From NCBI RefSeq assembly GCF_902771435.1, contig NZ_CACXXB010000023.1, forward strand, positions 1-43,911: a stretch of 43,911 bases of DNA, read 5' to 3'. A model generated the notes under the pieces. It was not told where the DNA came from. It searched no databases and saw only the letters and a program-made list of their open reading frames with translations. This document shows, one piece after another, positions 33,024 through 42,016 of the stretch; the stretch's first letter is position 1; every line of letters starts with the position of its first letter. The translations under genes were made by a program, and so were the position numbers. This DNA is from an uncultured Methanobrevibacter sp. GTDB lineage: Archaea > Methanobacteriota > Methanobacteria > Methanobacteriales > Methanobacteriaceae.

Positions 33024-34821
33024 ACATTTTTTTTGATTGGGCATTTAGGGTGTTGTAGTAATATCCTTTTTTGGCCAAAAGCTCTTCATGATTTCCCTGC
33101 TCGATTATCTCTCCTTTTTCAATTACAATAATCTTATCCGCATTTTTAATGGTGGATAACCTGTGAGCAATAATAAAACTTGTTTTGTTTTCCATCAGCT
33201 TATCCATGGCCTTTTGAATAAGCTTTTCAGTTCTTGTATCAACGCTTGAGGTCGCTTCATCAAGAATCAATATCTCTTTTGTTGAAATGATGGTTCTAGC
33301 TATTGTCAGCAATTGCTTCTGTCCGTGTGAAATGTTGTCGGAATCCTCATTTAATTCGGTTTCATAACCTTCAGGAAGCTGCCTTATGAAATTGTCTGCA
33401 TAAACCTGCCTTGATGCATCAATAACGTCGTTTTGTGAAGCATCAAGATTGCCGTAGCGGATATTGCTTTCGATGGTGTCTGAAAACAGCCAGGAATCCT
33501 GAAGCACCATTCCAACCAGTGACCTGAGGGAATGCTTGTCATATTCCTTGATGTCAACGCCGTCGATTTTAATTGATCCTGAATCGATATCATAGAATCT
33601 CATGAGCAGTTTGACGATTGTTGTTTTTCCGGCTCCTGTCTCACCTACAATAGCTACGGTTTCACCCTTTTTGACGCTGAATGAAAGATTTTTGATTATG
33701 AGCTCATCAGGTGTGTATCCGAAGCTCACATTCTCAAAGGTTATGTTGTCCTTGATTTCAGGAAGCTGTTTGTCTGATGGATTTGCCTCATCATCATATT
33801 CCAAAAATTCGAATATGCGCTCGCTTGCGGCCATTGCGGTTTGAATCTGGTTCATGACTCTTGTAATCTGCTGGATTGGTCTTGTGAAATTCTGCACATA
33901 CTGGAAGAAAGCAAGTATGTCTCCAACGGTAATGGCCTTTTGAAGCACGAATATTGCTCCCAAAACGGCTATCAGAACATATGCAAAATTGGAAATGAAG
34001 TTCATCAGAGGACCGTTCAGGCTGGAGTAGAACTGTGATTTCCATTCTTGGTCAAACCACTTTTCATTGTCCTCTTCAAATTTCTCCATTGAAATGTCTT
34101 CCTGGTTGAATGCACGTATGATGTCATGGCCTGTGAATGTCTCTTCAATTTGAGCATTCAGTGAACCTTTATGAACCAGCTGCTTCAGGAAATAGCTTTG
34201 TGAGTATTTTGTAATTACTCTGATTACTAAAAATGCAATAGGAATCAGAACAATTGTTGCCAAGGTCATCCAAATGTTGATGGACAGCATCATTATGAAT
34301 ACTCCGACAAGAGTAATCACGGCAGTTGTCAGCTGTATGAATGACTGGGTGATACCGTTCTGCAGTGAGTCGATATCGTTTGTAATTCTGGAAAGTATGT
34401 CTCCCCTTTTGTTTTCTTCAACCTTGTCCATTGGAAGGCTTAAAATTTTATCCATCAGTCTTTTTCTCAAATCATAACTGATTTTTGCAGCTATTTTTAT
34501 CAGTAAATAGCTTTGAACATATGAAAACAGGGAACTGACTAGGTATAGAATAACTACTATTATTAGAATATTATACAGGCTTGCAAAATCAATCGAACCG
34601 GTATGGTGTATGAGATTGTTGATTCCGTCATAGATTATTGTTGTTGCCTGACCAATCATCAATGGGGCAATGATTGTAAATGCCGTTGAAAGGACTGCAC
34701 AGATTACGGTTATGACTAATCCGTATTTATGGTCCTTCAGGAGGGACAGGATATTTCTGATTGCCCTTCTGTTGTCGACAGGCTTTTCTGGAGGTTTTCG
34801 CCTTATTGGTCTCGGACTCAT
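33022..34821 (-). CDS. ABC exporter, heterodimer subunit with the catalytic Walker B
   Basis: A 599-residue half-transporter: six membrane helices (about 35-330) followed by an ATPase domain. Walker A GETGAGKTT and Walker B ILILDEATSSVD with the catalytic glutamate are normal, and the H-loop is FIIAHRLST. The signature is altered, NISHGQKQ instead of SGGQ. It therefore supplies the hydrolysing half of the canonical site together with the partner's signature. A 20-residue basic N terminus precedes the membrane domain. It overlaps the partner gene by four bases (ATGA). Confidence 0.93.
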   Translation of the reverse strand: MSPRPIRRKPPEKPVDNRRAIRNILSLLKDHKYGLVITVICAVLSTAFTIIAPLMIGQATTIIYDGINNLIHHTGSIDFASLYNILIIVVILYLVSSLFSYVQSYLLIKIAAKISYDLRKRLMDKILSLPMDKVEENKRGDILSRITNDIDSLQNGITQSFIQLTTAVITLVGVFIMMLSINIWMTLATIVLIPIAFLVIRVITKYSQSYFLKQLVHKGSLNAQIEETFTGHDIIRAFNQEDISMEKFEEDNEKWFDQEWKSQFYSSLNGPLMNFISNFAYVLIAVLGAIFVLQKAITVGDILAFFQYVQNFTRPIQQITRVMNQIQTAMAASERIFEFLEYDDEANPSDKQLPEIKDNITFENVSFGYTPDELIIKNLSFSVKKGETVAIVGETGAGKTTIVKLLMRFYDIDSGSIKIDGVDIKEYDKHSLRSLVGMVLQDSWLFSDTIESNIRYGNLDASQNDVIDASRQVYADNFIRQLPEGYETELNEDSDNISHGQKQLLTIARTIISTKEILILDEATSSVDTRTEKLIQKAMDKLMENKTSFIIAHRLSTIKNADKIIVIEKGEIIEQGNHEELLAKKGYYYNTLNAQSKKM

Positions 34822-36524
34822 AACATCGCCTCCATGCTGTCGATTTGGGTGTTTGCTATTTCCCTGTAGATTTCACAGTTTTCAACCAGACTTTCATGTG
34901 TTCCCCTATCAACAATCTCTCCATTGTCGATTACGAGGATTTCATCAGCGTCCATGATTGTTGAAATTCTCTGTGAGACAATAAGGACTGATGAGGTTCT
35001 CAGGCTTTTCAGATTATCTTTAATTTTGCGCTCGGTGTTCATGTCAAGAGCTGAAAAGCAGTCATCAAACAGATAGAAATCATGATGTCCTATGATTGAC
35101 CTGGCTATTGAAAGACGCTGCTTTTGACCGCCTGAAAAGTTTGAGCCTCCCTGGGTTACCTCTTCGGCAAGGTTTTCAACGAAATCTACCTGAGCCATAT
35201 TCAAAGCATTATTGATTTCATCTTCTGTGGCATCATTTTTTCCTGTTTTCAGGTTTGATTCGACTGTTCCCTGAAACAGTATTGCCTTTTGGGGTGTGAA
35301 GCTTATTTTATCCCTCAATGTCTTTAAGTTGAAGTTTTTAATGTTTACATCATCAATTAGGATTTCACCGGAGGTCGGGTCCTGAAGCCTTGGAATAAGA
35401 TTGAGGATTGTTGTTTTCCCGCTTCCGGTTCCGCCAATGATGGCAGTGGTTTTACCTGGCTTCAGGCTGAAATTGATGTTTTTTAGAGTTTCCTTTTCAC
35501 TGCCTGGATACTGGTAGCAGACGTTTTTGAACTTGATTGTTGAATTTGGACTGATTTCGGTCAATTCGCCGTCTGTTATTGTAATTTCTGTTGTTAGGAC
35601 TTCATTTATACGGCGTCCTGAAACAAGAATTCTTGGAAGTATTATGAAGAATGCCCCGATCATCAAAAATGATGTGACAATCTGGGTTGCATACTGGATA
35701 AATGCAATGATGTCTCCGGTTAGGATTGAGCCGTTCAGTGCGTCATAGGCTCCGAAGTATAGGATTACAACAACCATCACATTCATAATCAGTGTCATTA
35801 GCGGAAGCATTATGAGAATTATTTTAAATACATAAAGGTTAACGTCATAAAGGTTCTTATTGGACTTATTGAACTTGTCCCGTTCATAATCCTGTCTTAC
35901 AAATGCTTTAATGACCGGTATTCCGATGAGTATTTCCCTTGAAATCTTATTGATCTTGTCGATGATTTCCTGAGTGATCTTAAAGTATGGAAGGACTTTA
36001 AACATGACAATCACCATAAGAATGATGACCGCCACGAATGTGACTGCAATAATCCATGACAGGTCGGTTCCAAGCTCAAAGGCTTTTATGATACTTCCAA
36101 TACCCAGCATTGGCGCAAACAGGAGTGTTGTAAAAATCATTCCAAGAACGCTCTGAAGCTGATTGATGTCATTGGTTGACCTGGTAATCAGGGATGACCT
36201 TGAAATTTTGTTCAGTTCATGGTTTGAGAACTTAAGCACCTTCGCATAAACGATTTTTCTCAGGTCTTTTGCATAACCGGATGATACTCTGCTTGAAAAA
36301 TAAGAAACGCCTACAGTTGCAAAGGCGGAAATCGCCACCATCAAAAGCATCATCTCTCCAACGGATATGATAAAGTTAAAATCAGTATTCTGGATACCTA
36401 TATTCACAATATCTGCAGTGTATTGGGGCAATGTCAAGTCACAGTAAACCTGCACGGCCAAAAAAAGGAATATTGCAAAGATATATCCAATCTTATTTTT
36501 CAGTGGTGCGATTAATTTTATCAT
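34818..36524 (-). CDS. ABC exporter, heterodimer subunit with degenerate Walker B
   Basis: A 568-residue half-transporter with six membrane helices and a C-terminal ATPase domain. Walker A is GGTGSGKTT and the signature NFSGGQKQ is canonical. Walker B reads YLFDDCFSALD, with Asp in place of the catalytic Glu, and the switch histidine is Gln (VSQRIST). This is the typical degenerate partner of heterodimeric exporters such as TM287/288, BmrCD and TmrAB. Drug or lipid export is the usual role, the substrate is unknown. No strong ribosome binding site is visible before the ATG at 36524. It is the first gene of the pair. Confidence 0.93.
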   Translation of the reverse strand: MIKLIAPLKNKIGYIFAIFLFLAVQVYCDLTLPQYTADIVNIGIQNTDFNFIISVGEMMLLMVAISAFATVGVSYFSSRVSSGYAKDLRKIVYAKVLKFSNHELNKISRSSLITRSTNDINQLQSVLGMIFTTLLFAPMLGIGSIIKAFELGTDLSWIIAVTFVAVIILMVIVMFKVLPYFKITQEIIDKINKISREILIGIPVIKAFVRQDYERDKFNKSNKNLYDVNLYVFKIILIMLPLMTLIMNVMVVVILYFGAYDALNGSILTGDIIAFIQYATQIVTSFLMIGAFFIILPRILVSGRRINEVLTTEITITDGELTEISPNSTIKFKNVCYQYPGSEKETLKNINFSLKPGKTTAIIGGTGSGKTTILNLIPRLQDPTSGEILIDDVNIKNFNLKTLRDKISFTPQKAILFQGTVESNLKTGKNDATEDEINNALNMAQVDFVENLAEEVTQGGSNFSGGQKQRLSIARSIIGHHDFYLFDDCFSALDMNTERKIKDNLKSLRTSSVLIVSQRISTIMDADEILVIDNGEIVDRGTHESLVENCEIYREIANTQIDSMEAML

Positions 36525-36631
36525 TGGTTAATGTTTGTGTTTTTGAATTATTAAAAGTTACATATTCTGTGGTGTTGTTGATGTTTTGTTCAAATGTCCG
36601 AGGGAATCGGACATCTGAAAATTTTTCCGGA

Positions 36632-37432
36632 TTACTTGAATTTCTTCCACAAATCGGTTTGCAGAACACTGTTTTCGCCGACTTTTTCAAGTTTTAAAAA
36701 GAGTTCCCAAGGCATTGAGACGACCAGATAGTCATTTGGAATGAAGTGTTTCATTTTGGAACGTCCTGCAAAGTCAATTGGGCTTAAAACAGGTTTGGGA
36801 TCATCACTTTCGCTTTCCCTGAATGTGAAGTTTCCAATTGCCTGACATGCTGATGCCTGTGGGGTTAGCAGTGATGCGCTGTTGTCCCTGAATGATGAAT
36901 TTATCTGTATCAATGCGGTCAGTTCAATAGGATTGACTGTAAAAATGACTGATTTTGGAATTTCACCATCTTCAAGGTTTTCAAGACCCTTAAAAATCAC
37001 ATATTCTCCCTCATCATATACAGGCCTTGATTTGATTCCTGCCTTTGCAGTATCAAAATCACAGTATATTCGCTCACCGTGCCTGAACATTTCACGGGTT
37101 GGCTTTGCCATGCTTTCAAGTCTCTTTTCATATTCCTCTCTATTTGGGGCTGAATCAACGCCCAGTGACAGGAATGTTGCCTGGAAATCAATTGCATCCT
37201 CATTAGCCATGCCTGATCCCCATCCGAAACCTACGGAGATTCCGCCACAGGTAATGTGTTCACGGCCAAAATATGTTGTTTTTCTTTTGGCTATTGTCTG
37301 TGCAACAAAACTCATTACACATCCACCCTTTTCTGTTTTTGGACCGATTGCATCTTCTGGTTTGGTGTCTGTCTTTAATAAAACGATTGGTGGAAATTTC
37401 ATGTCCAATTCTTTTGCGATTAAACTTTGCAT
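36632..37432 (-). CDS. DUF169 protein
   Basis: A 266-residue protein of the DUF169 family, which is common in methanogens and anaerobes. Features include MKFPPIVLLKTDTKPED at the N terminus, a CVMSFVAQTIAKRKT segment, the Gly-rich CGGISVGFGWGSGM, and the C-terminal RSKMKHFIPNDYLVVSMP. Cysteines at about 38, 62 and 194 could be functional. The biochemical role is unknown; a link with C1 or redox metabolism has been suggested only by gene context elsewhere. GAGGTAG lies upstream of the ATG. It is divergent from rnhA with 68 bases between them. Confidence 0.88.
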   Translation of the reverse strand: MQSLIAKELDMKFPPIVLLKTDTKPEDAIGPKTEKGGCVMSFVAQTIAKRKTTYFGREHITCGGISVGFGWGSGMANEDAIDFQATFLSLGVDSAPNREEYEKRLESMAKPTREMFRHGERIYCDFDTAKAGIKSRPVYDEGEYVIFKGLENLEDGEIPKSVIFTVNPIELTALIQINSSFRDNSASLLTPQASACQAIGNFTFRESESDDPKPVLSPIDFAGRSKMKHFIPNDYLVVSMPWELFLKLEKVGENSVLQTDLWKKFK

Positions 37433-37500
37433 AGTAACTACCTCAATATGATTTTTAAAGATGAAGATATATAAATATTAATTAATTAGGAGAGATTATT

Positions 37501-38043
37501 ATGGATATCTATTCTTATTTTACTGACGGTGCAGCCACAATGGTCAATAAAAACGGCAAATATCTAAGAAAAGAAGGTGGATGGGCATTCATCATGTGTC
37601 TCAATGGTGAAAGACATTCCGTTCAAAGTGGAGGCTGTGCAAAAACAACCAATAATGAAATGGAACTGTATGCAATATACGCTTCCATGAGGGATTTTCT
37701 TGACAACTGCAAAGATGGGGACAAAATAGAAATATATACTGACAGCGGATACTGCATCGGAATATTCACCCAGTGGGCCAAAGGCTGGGAAAGGAGAGGA
37801 TGGAGAAAATCAGACGGAAAACCTATTGAAAACCTCACACTGATTAAGGCAATCTGGAAATTGATGGGGGATATTGAAGATAAAGGATGTGAATTGCTGT
37901 TCGTTAAGGTTAAAGGCCATTCCAATAATGCACTGAACAATGAAGCCGATGAATTGGCGGTTGAAGCAAAAGTTGATGCCAAAAAGACTGGCAGGATAAT
38001 CGGTTATGACAACAAACCGGACCCTCTCCTTGGAACTAAATGA
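37501..38043 (+). CDS. rnhA: Ribonuclease HI
   Basis: A 180-residue type 1 RNase H. The catalytic carboxylates are D9 (FTDGAA), E55 (NNEMEL), D81 (YTDSGY) and D150 (NEADELA), with the conserved H140 in VKGHSNNALNNEAD. It degrades RNA in RNA-DNA hybrids. Tryptophans in GWERRGWRKSDGKPIEN match the family handle region. GGAGAG precedes the ATG. Archaea usually rely on RNase HII; HI genes occur in some, so this copy may be acquired. Confidence 0.95.
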   Translation: MDIYSYFTDGAATMVNKNGKYLRKEGGWAFIMCLNGERHSVQSGGCAKTTNNEMELYAIYASMRDFLDNCKDGDKIEIYTDSGYCIGIFTQWAKGWERRGWRKSDGKPIENLTLIKAIWKLMGDIEDKGCELLFVKVKGHSNNALNNEADELAVEAKVDAKKTGRIIGYDNKPDPLLGTK

Positions 38044-38293
38044 TTTTCAATGAATGTTTGAGGGTAATTTGTCAAAATAATATTGATGTTATGGCTGATA
38101 GTGGGCTGTTTATCGATATTTTCCATATTTGCCTTTTCAATAACAGTAATATTTTAATATGGTTGATTAATATATATTAAAGTGTATTTGAATATGTTTA
38201 GCAAAATGTATTTTTTGCATGTTTATTCAGAAGATACGAGAACTGTTAAATGAATGTTTGATGGGATATTTTTAAAATTTTAGGAGGGATTTT
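38044..38293. other. Spacer with promoter of the DUF3100 gene
   Basis: About 250 bases with a symmetric A+T-rich TATA region (TTAATATATATTAA, 38166-38179), giving a leader of about 95 bases before the DUF3100 gene. The leader contains a GCAAAA/TTTTGC hairpin (38203-38220). AATGAATGTTTGA occurs at 38049-38061 and again at 38249-38261. No gene seen. Confidence 0.45.
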
Positions 38294-39754
38294 ATTTCCG
38301 ACGATAAGTCGAAGCACATGCATGATCAAAAAATTACTGAAGAGCACATGCATGAGCAACAGATACATAAACTACATATGCACAGACAGCGCAGGTTTAA
38401 ACGTTACAGACTTAGGAGACGAGCGGATAGGGCAATTAAAAGGAAACCTCCATGGAGAGAATATAACTTAAATTTTGTTGTATTGATTTTGGTTATTATC
38501 TCAATGTCCATTGGGGTTATAGAGATTAAAATAACAGACACCATCAGCTTTTTATTGCTGCCTTTAATTTATTCTTTGGTTATGGGTTTGATTCTTTATT
38601 TGGCAAAGCCTTTCAAATACATAGATGATGAGCAGGCTAAAGTGGCTGAGGGGGTCATGGTTTTACTCATAGGGGTTTTAATTTCCAAATTAGCTATTTC
38701 AAGCGGTCAGTCTATTGGAATTATTTTTCAGGTAGGTCCGGCTTTAATTTTACAGCTTTTAGGTGATTTAGGTACTCTTATAGCATTGCCTGTCGCTTTG
38801 CTTTTAGGTTTTAGAAGAGAAGTTATTGGTATGACAAGTTCCATTTGTCGTGAACCGAACTTAGGTATTATTATTGATAAATATGGTTTTAAATCTCCCG
38901 AAGCACGTGGGGTTTTAGCTATTTTTGTTATAGGATCTATTATTGGTACTCCTTTTATAAGCTTTTTATCAAGTATGTGTGTTTCACTCATACCATATCA
39001 TCCGTATGCCTTTGCAATGGCATCAGGTATAGGAAGCGCAAGTATGAATGCCGCAGCATTGGTTCCGTTGGTGCACATGCATCCGGCCATGGCTACACAA
39101 TTGGAGGCTTTTGCAGGATGCAGTAATATTCTTTCATTCTGTTTAGGTATTTACATGTGTATGTTTGTTTCCTTGCCGATTGCAGAAAAATTGTATGCAT
39201 GGTTATCTCCAAAAATAGGTAGAGGAGATGCAAACATTGAAGATGATGGCTATGTTCCTGATGATATGGATGAGAATGATGAAGAGGATTCTGATGGATT
39301 AAGTTTTGGAAAGCTTAAAAGATGGGCAGCATTGCTTTTAGCATTTTCAATCATTGTAGCGGTTGGAAATGTCATAGGTTATCATACTTCATTTGTTGAT
39401 TCTTTTATTGGAATGCTTATCATTTCAGTCATTACACTTATAGGAATGGCTCTTGAAAGGGTTTGTCCGGGCAATATTCAATCAATTATCTTTATCAGTA
39501 TAATTGGTTTGCTTGTGTCTATTCCAGGGGTTCCAACTGCCGATTTTGTGGCACGTTACGTTTCTCAGGTAGAGTTAACCACAATCTGTACTGCATTTCT
39601 TGGTTATGTTGGTATTGCAATCGGTAAAGATTGGGAAGAGTTTAAAAGAATCGGATGGAAAGGAATTATTGTTGCTTTAATTGTAATTACCGGAACTTAC
39701 CTCGGTTCAGCATCAATTGCAAATATAACCCTGTTTTTAACAGGTATGATTTAG
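38294..39754 (+). CDS. DUF3100 membrane protein with His-rich N terminus
   Basis: A roughly 486-residue membrane protein of the DUF3100 family with about eleven helices. Two half-like regions flank a soluble acidic loop at about 315-335. Before the first helix is a charged, His-rich region in which an HMHxQ unit repeats three times (SKHMHDQ, EEHMHEQ, KLHMHRQ), which could bind metal ions. A strong AGGAGGG at 38282-38288 is six bases before an in-frame ATT at 38294, but 30 bases before the first ATG at 38318. I annotate from ATT because of that spacing and because the first repeat is then complete. A metal or small-molecule transport role is inference. Confidence 0.8.
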   Translation: MSDDKSKHMHDQKITEEHMHEQQIHKLHMHRQRRFKRYRLRRRADRAIKRKPPWREYNLNFVVLILVIISMSIGVIEIKITDTISFLLLPLIYSLVMGLILYLAKPFKYIDDEQAKVAEGVMVLLIGVLISKLAISSGQSIGIIFQVGPALILQLLGDLGTLIALPVALLLGFRREVIGMTSSICREPNLGIIIDKYGFKSPEARGVLAIFVIGSIIGTPFISFLSSMCVSLIPYHPYAFAMASGIGSASMNAAALVPLVHMHPAMATQLEAFAGCSNILSFCLGIYMCMFVSLPIAEKLYAWLSPKIGRGDANIEDDGYVPDDMDENDEEDSDGLSFGKLKRWAALLLAFSIIVAVGNVIGYHTSFVDSFIGMLIISVITLIGMALERVCPGNIQSIIFISIIGLLVSIPGVPTADFVARYVSQVELTTICTAFLGYVGIAIGKDWEEFKRIGWKGIIVALIVITGTYLGSASIANITLFLTGMI

Positions 39755-39836
39755 GAAATCTTTTTTCCTTTTTCTTTTTTTTATTTTCAAACATTTACAA
39801 AATCTGTTTTAGAAAATTTCAGTTTCCAGCAGATGA

Positions 39837-39864
39837 AATTAGACTAAATATATTATGTCTAATT
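39837..39864. repeat. Inverted repeat between convergent genes
   Basis: AATTAGAC (39837-39844) and GTCTAATT (39857-39864) are perfect eight-base arms around a 12-base A+T spacer. It lies 83 bases after the DUF3100 gene, in front of a convergent gene. It may be a weak terminator or a protein-binding site. Confidence 0.45.
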
Positions 39865-39938
39865 AATTTCAGTTAAAATTTTTAAAAAATAGAAAATAAA
39901 TGATTATTAAAATCATTTTTTAATTTAAAGTAGATAAA

Positions 39939-40241
39939 TTATAATTTAAAGAATTCAGACCATTTTACTTTACGTCTGGTTTCTTCAATTGCCACATCGT
40001 ATGTTTCAGGTTTAGAGTCAGCCTTTTCCATTATTTCTGCTTTAATGTTTACATCGAAGTCGCTGTTTTCTATTTTTTCCAGTATGTCATCGTCAGGGTG
40101 ATTTTCTTCAACTTGTGTTTTAATTTCATTTTGGACTTTAAAAAGAAGATCGATTGCTTGGCCAACACTAAGTCCATTAGATTTTAAAATTTCAACTTTT
40201 TCCATTTGTTCATCTGTTAATTCAATTTCCATTTTTGCCAT
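39939..40241 (-). CDS. Small acidic hypothetical protein
   Basis: A 100-residue protein starting MAKMEIELTDEQMEKVEILKSNG, predicted mostly helical and acidic, with a lysine/tryptophan-containing end VKWSEFFKL. It has no membrane helix and no catalytic motif I know. The N-terminal part resembles short DNA-binding or antitoxin-like helix proteins (LTDEQMEKVEIL, LSVGQAIDLLFK), but I cannot assign it. GGTGG precedes the ATG at 40241. The gene stands alone. Confidence 0.65.
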   Translation of the reverse strand: MAKMEIELTDEQMEKVEILKSNGLSVGQAIDLLFKVQNEIKTQVEENHPDDDILEKIENSDFDVNIKAEIMEKADSKPETYDVAIEETRRKVKWSEFFKL

Positions 40242-40441
40242 GTTTATTCCACCAATATTTGCATTAAATATTTTGCATATATCTTTTTTCCATTGAAAAA
40301 CTATCGTTCAATTTACTTGATATTAAATTAGTTTTATACCATATATCCTAGATTTAATACATTTATACACAGTTTTATGTATATTTTAATAAATATAATT
40401 TTTGATTAGCTCATAATGATTTACATCCCCTTAAAGGGAGT

Positions 40442-41932
40442 TCATTTGATTCTTTCTTCGGTTTCAAACCAGTCTTGGGATTTGGCAGGCATCCGTGTGA
40501 ATATCCATGATACGATTATCAATATTAAAGCCAGCACAGTTACAATCATCGCGGATTCTGTGGTTTTTATTTTAAGTAGCTCATGCATTCCTCCAAACCA
40601 GATTATAACTAACAGAATTGGAATGATATATTTGACATGTAACAGCCACCATTTTCCAAGTTTGAATGTTTTGCTTCTGCTGTTCATAAAATCAATTAAT
40701 TTTTCAGCTTTGAATACCCAAGCAAATAGGATACATTCTACAAATACTGAAACTATAATGAAAATGTTATTTATGAAAATATCTGCGATTTCAAGTATGT
40801 ATCCTCCGGCTGAAGTTGCATAGACCATTGAAGCCAGAGCTCCAATCAAACATAATATTGTAGTGACCTTGCGTCTTGATAGGGCGAATTTGTTTTGTAC
40901 GGCAATTGAAAGCACTTCAAATGTGGACAGCATGCTGGTAATTCCCGCAACATATACTGTGAAGAAAAACAATGGGCCTAAAATTAAACCGAGTGTTCCC
41001 AGAATATTGAATACTTGCGGATATGCTACAAAAATCAGGGTTGTTCCCTGTGAAATGATTTCGGAAACTGGAGTTCCTGACTGAAGGGACATGTATCCAA
41101 GTATTGAAAAAACGCCCAATGCTGTGAAGTTTTCAAAAGCGCAGTTAGCTATGATTACATATAATCCTGATGAAATAAGGTCTATGTTGTCTTCGGTATA
41201 GCTTGCATAGGTAAATCCTGCACCCATTCCCAGACTCAGTGAAAAGAAGACCTGTCCGAATGCAGCCATCCATATGTCGAAATGCCCTAAAAGTGACCAA
41301 TCAGGATGGAATAACTCCGCAAGGCCGATATTAGCTCCTGGTAATGTCAGTGAAGCTACGACGATAATGAACATAACAACAAATAATAATGGTACAAATA
41401 TTTTACAGACTCTTCCCAAACCTTCATCAAGGTTTCTATGGGATATGAACCAGATGAAAAACCATCCGAGAAGTATGAAAATGGCAACAAATGGAATGAA
41501 ATTAAAAACACCGCTCAATGAATTGGTGGACTGCAGCAGATTAACATTTAAAAAGGTATTTGGATCCGCTCCCCATCCCTTAAAAAAGCTCAAGAACAGA
41601 TAGATTCCGTCCCATCCTATGATTGTTGAATAATAGATTGTCAGTATAAATATGCTGACAGGCAACATCCATCCGTATAGTTCGAATTTAGGTTTGAGCT
41701 TGACAATTGCTTTTGTAAACGATGACTGGTAATTATATCCCACTCCATACTCTAAAATCAAAAATGGAATTGCCAACGTTATGATTGCAACCAGATATGG
41801 AATGTAAAATGCCCCACCACCATTTGAATAGAGCACATACGGGTATCTCCATATATTTCCAAGTCCGACAGCTGATCCTATCATTGCAAGAATAAATGCA
41901 AGGTTACTTCCCCATTTGTTTTCATTTGCCAT
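40442..41932 (-). CDS. Sodium-dependent amino-acid transporter, NSS family (copy 2)
   Basis: A 496-residue LeuT-fold transporter with about twelve helices. The first helix has SAVGLGNIWRYPY, and NGGGAFYIPYLVA follows; the family's conserved TM6 to TM8 region (AFENFTALGVFSILGYMS) is also recognisable. It is a paralogue of the gene at 17389-18846, similar along its whole length but clearly diverged. It is expected to import an amino acid with sodium. It is divergent from the flavin disulfide reductase gene at 42017, with 84 bases between the two starts. Confidence 0.93.
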   Translation of the reverse strand: MANENKWGSNLAFILAMIGSAVGLGNIWRYPYVLYSNGGGAFYIPYLVAIITLAIPFLILEYGVGYNYQSSFTKAIVKLKPKFELYGWMLPVSIFILTIYYSTIIGWDGIYLFLSFFKGWGADPNTFLNVNLLQSTNSLSGVFNFIPFVAIFILLGWFFIWFISHRNLDEGLGRVCKIFVPLLFVVMFIIVVASLTLPGANIGLAELFHPDWSLLGHFDIWMAAFGQVFFSLSLGMGAGFTYASYTEDNIDLISSGLYVIIANCAFENFTALGVFSILGYMSLQSGTPVSEIISQGTTLIFVAYPQVFNILGTLGLILGPLFFFTVYVAGITSMLSTFEVLSIAVQNKFALSRRKVTTILCLIGALASMVYATSAGGYILEIADIFINNIFIIVSVFVECILFAWVFKAEKLIDFMNSRSKTFKLGKWWLLHVKYIIPILLVIIWFGGMHELLKIKTTESAMIVTVLALILIIVSWIFTRMPAKSQDWFETEERIK

Positions 41933-42016
41933 AATTATCTCTCTAATAATCTTGATTATTATTTATATGCTTGAAAGTATATATTCATTATTGATTAATA
42001 TAACAGGTGAAATATA

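Noticed and set aside
38049..38261. 13-base direct repeat AATGAATGTTTGA exactly 200 bases apart
   Set aside because: Short and A+T-rich, only two copies, no associated structure; chance is likely.
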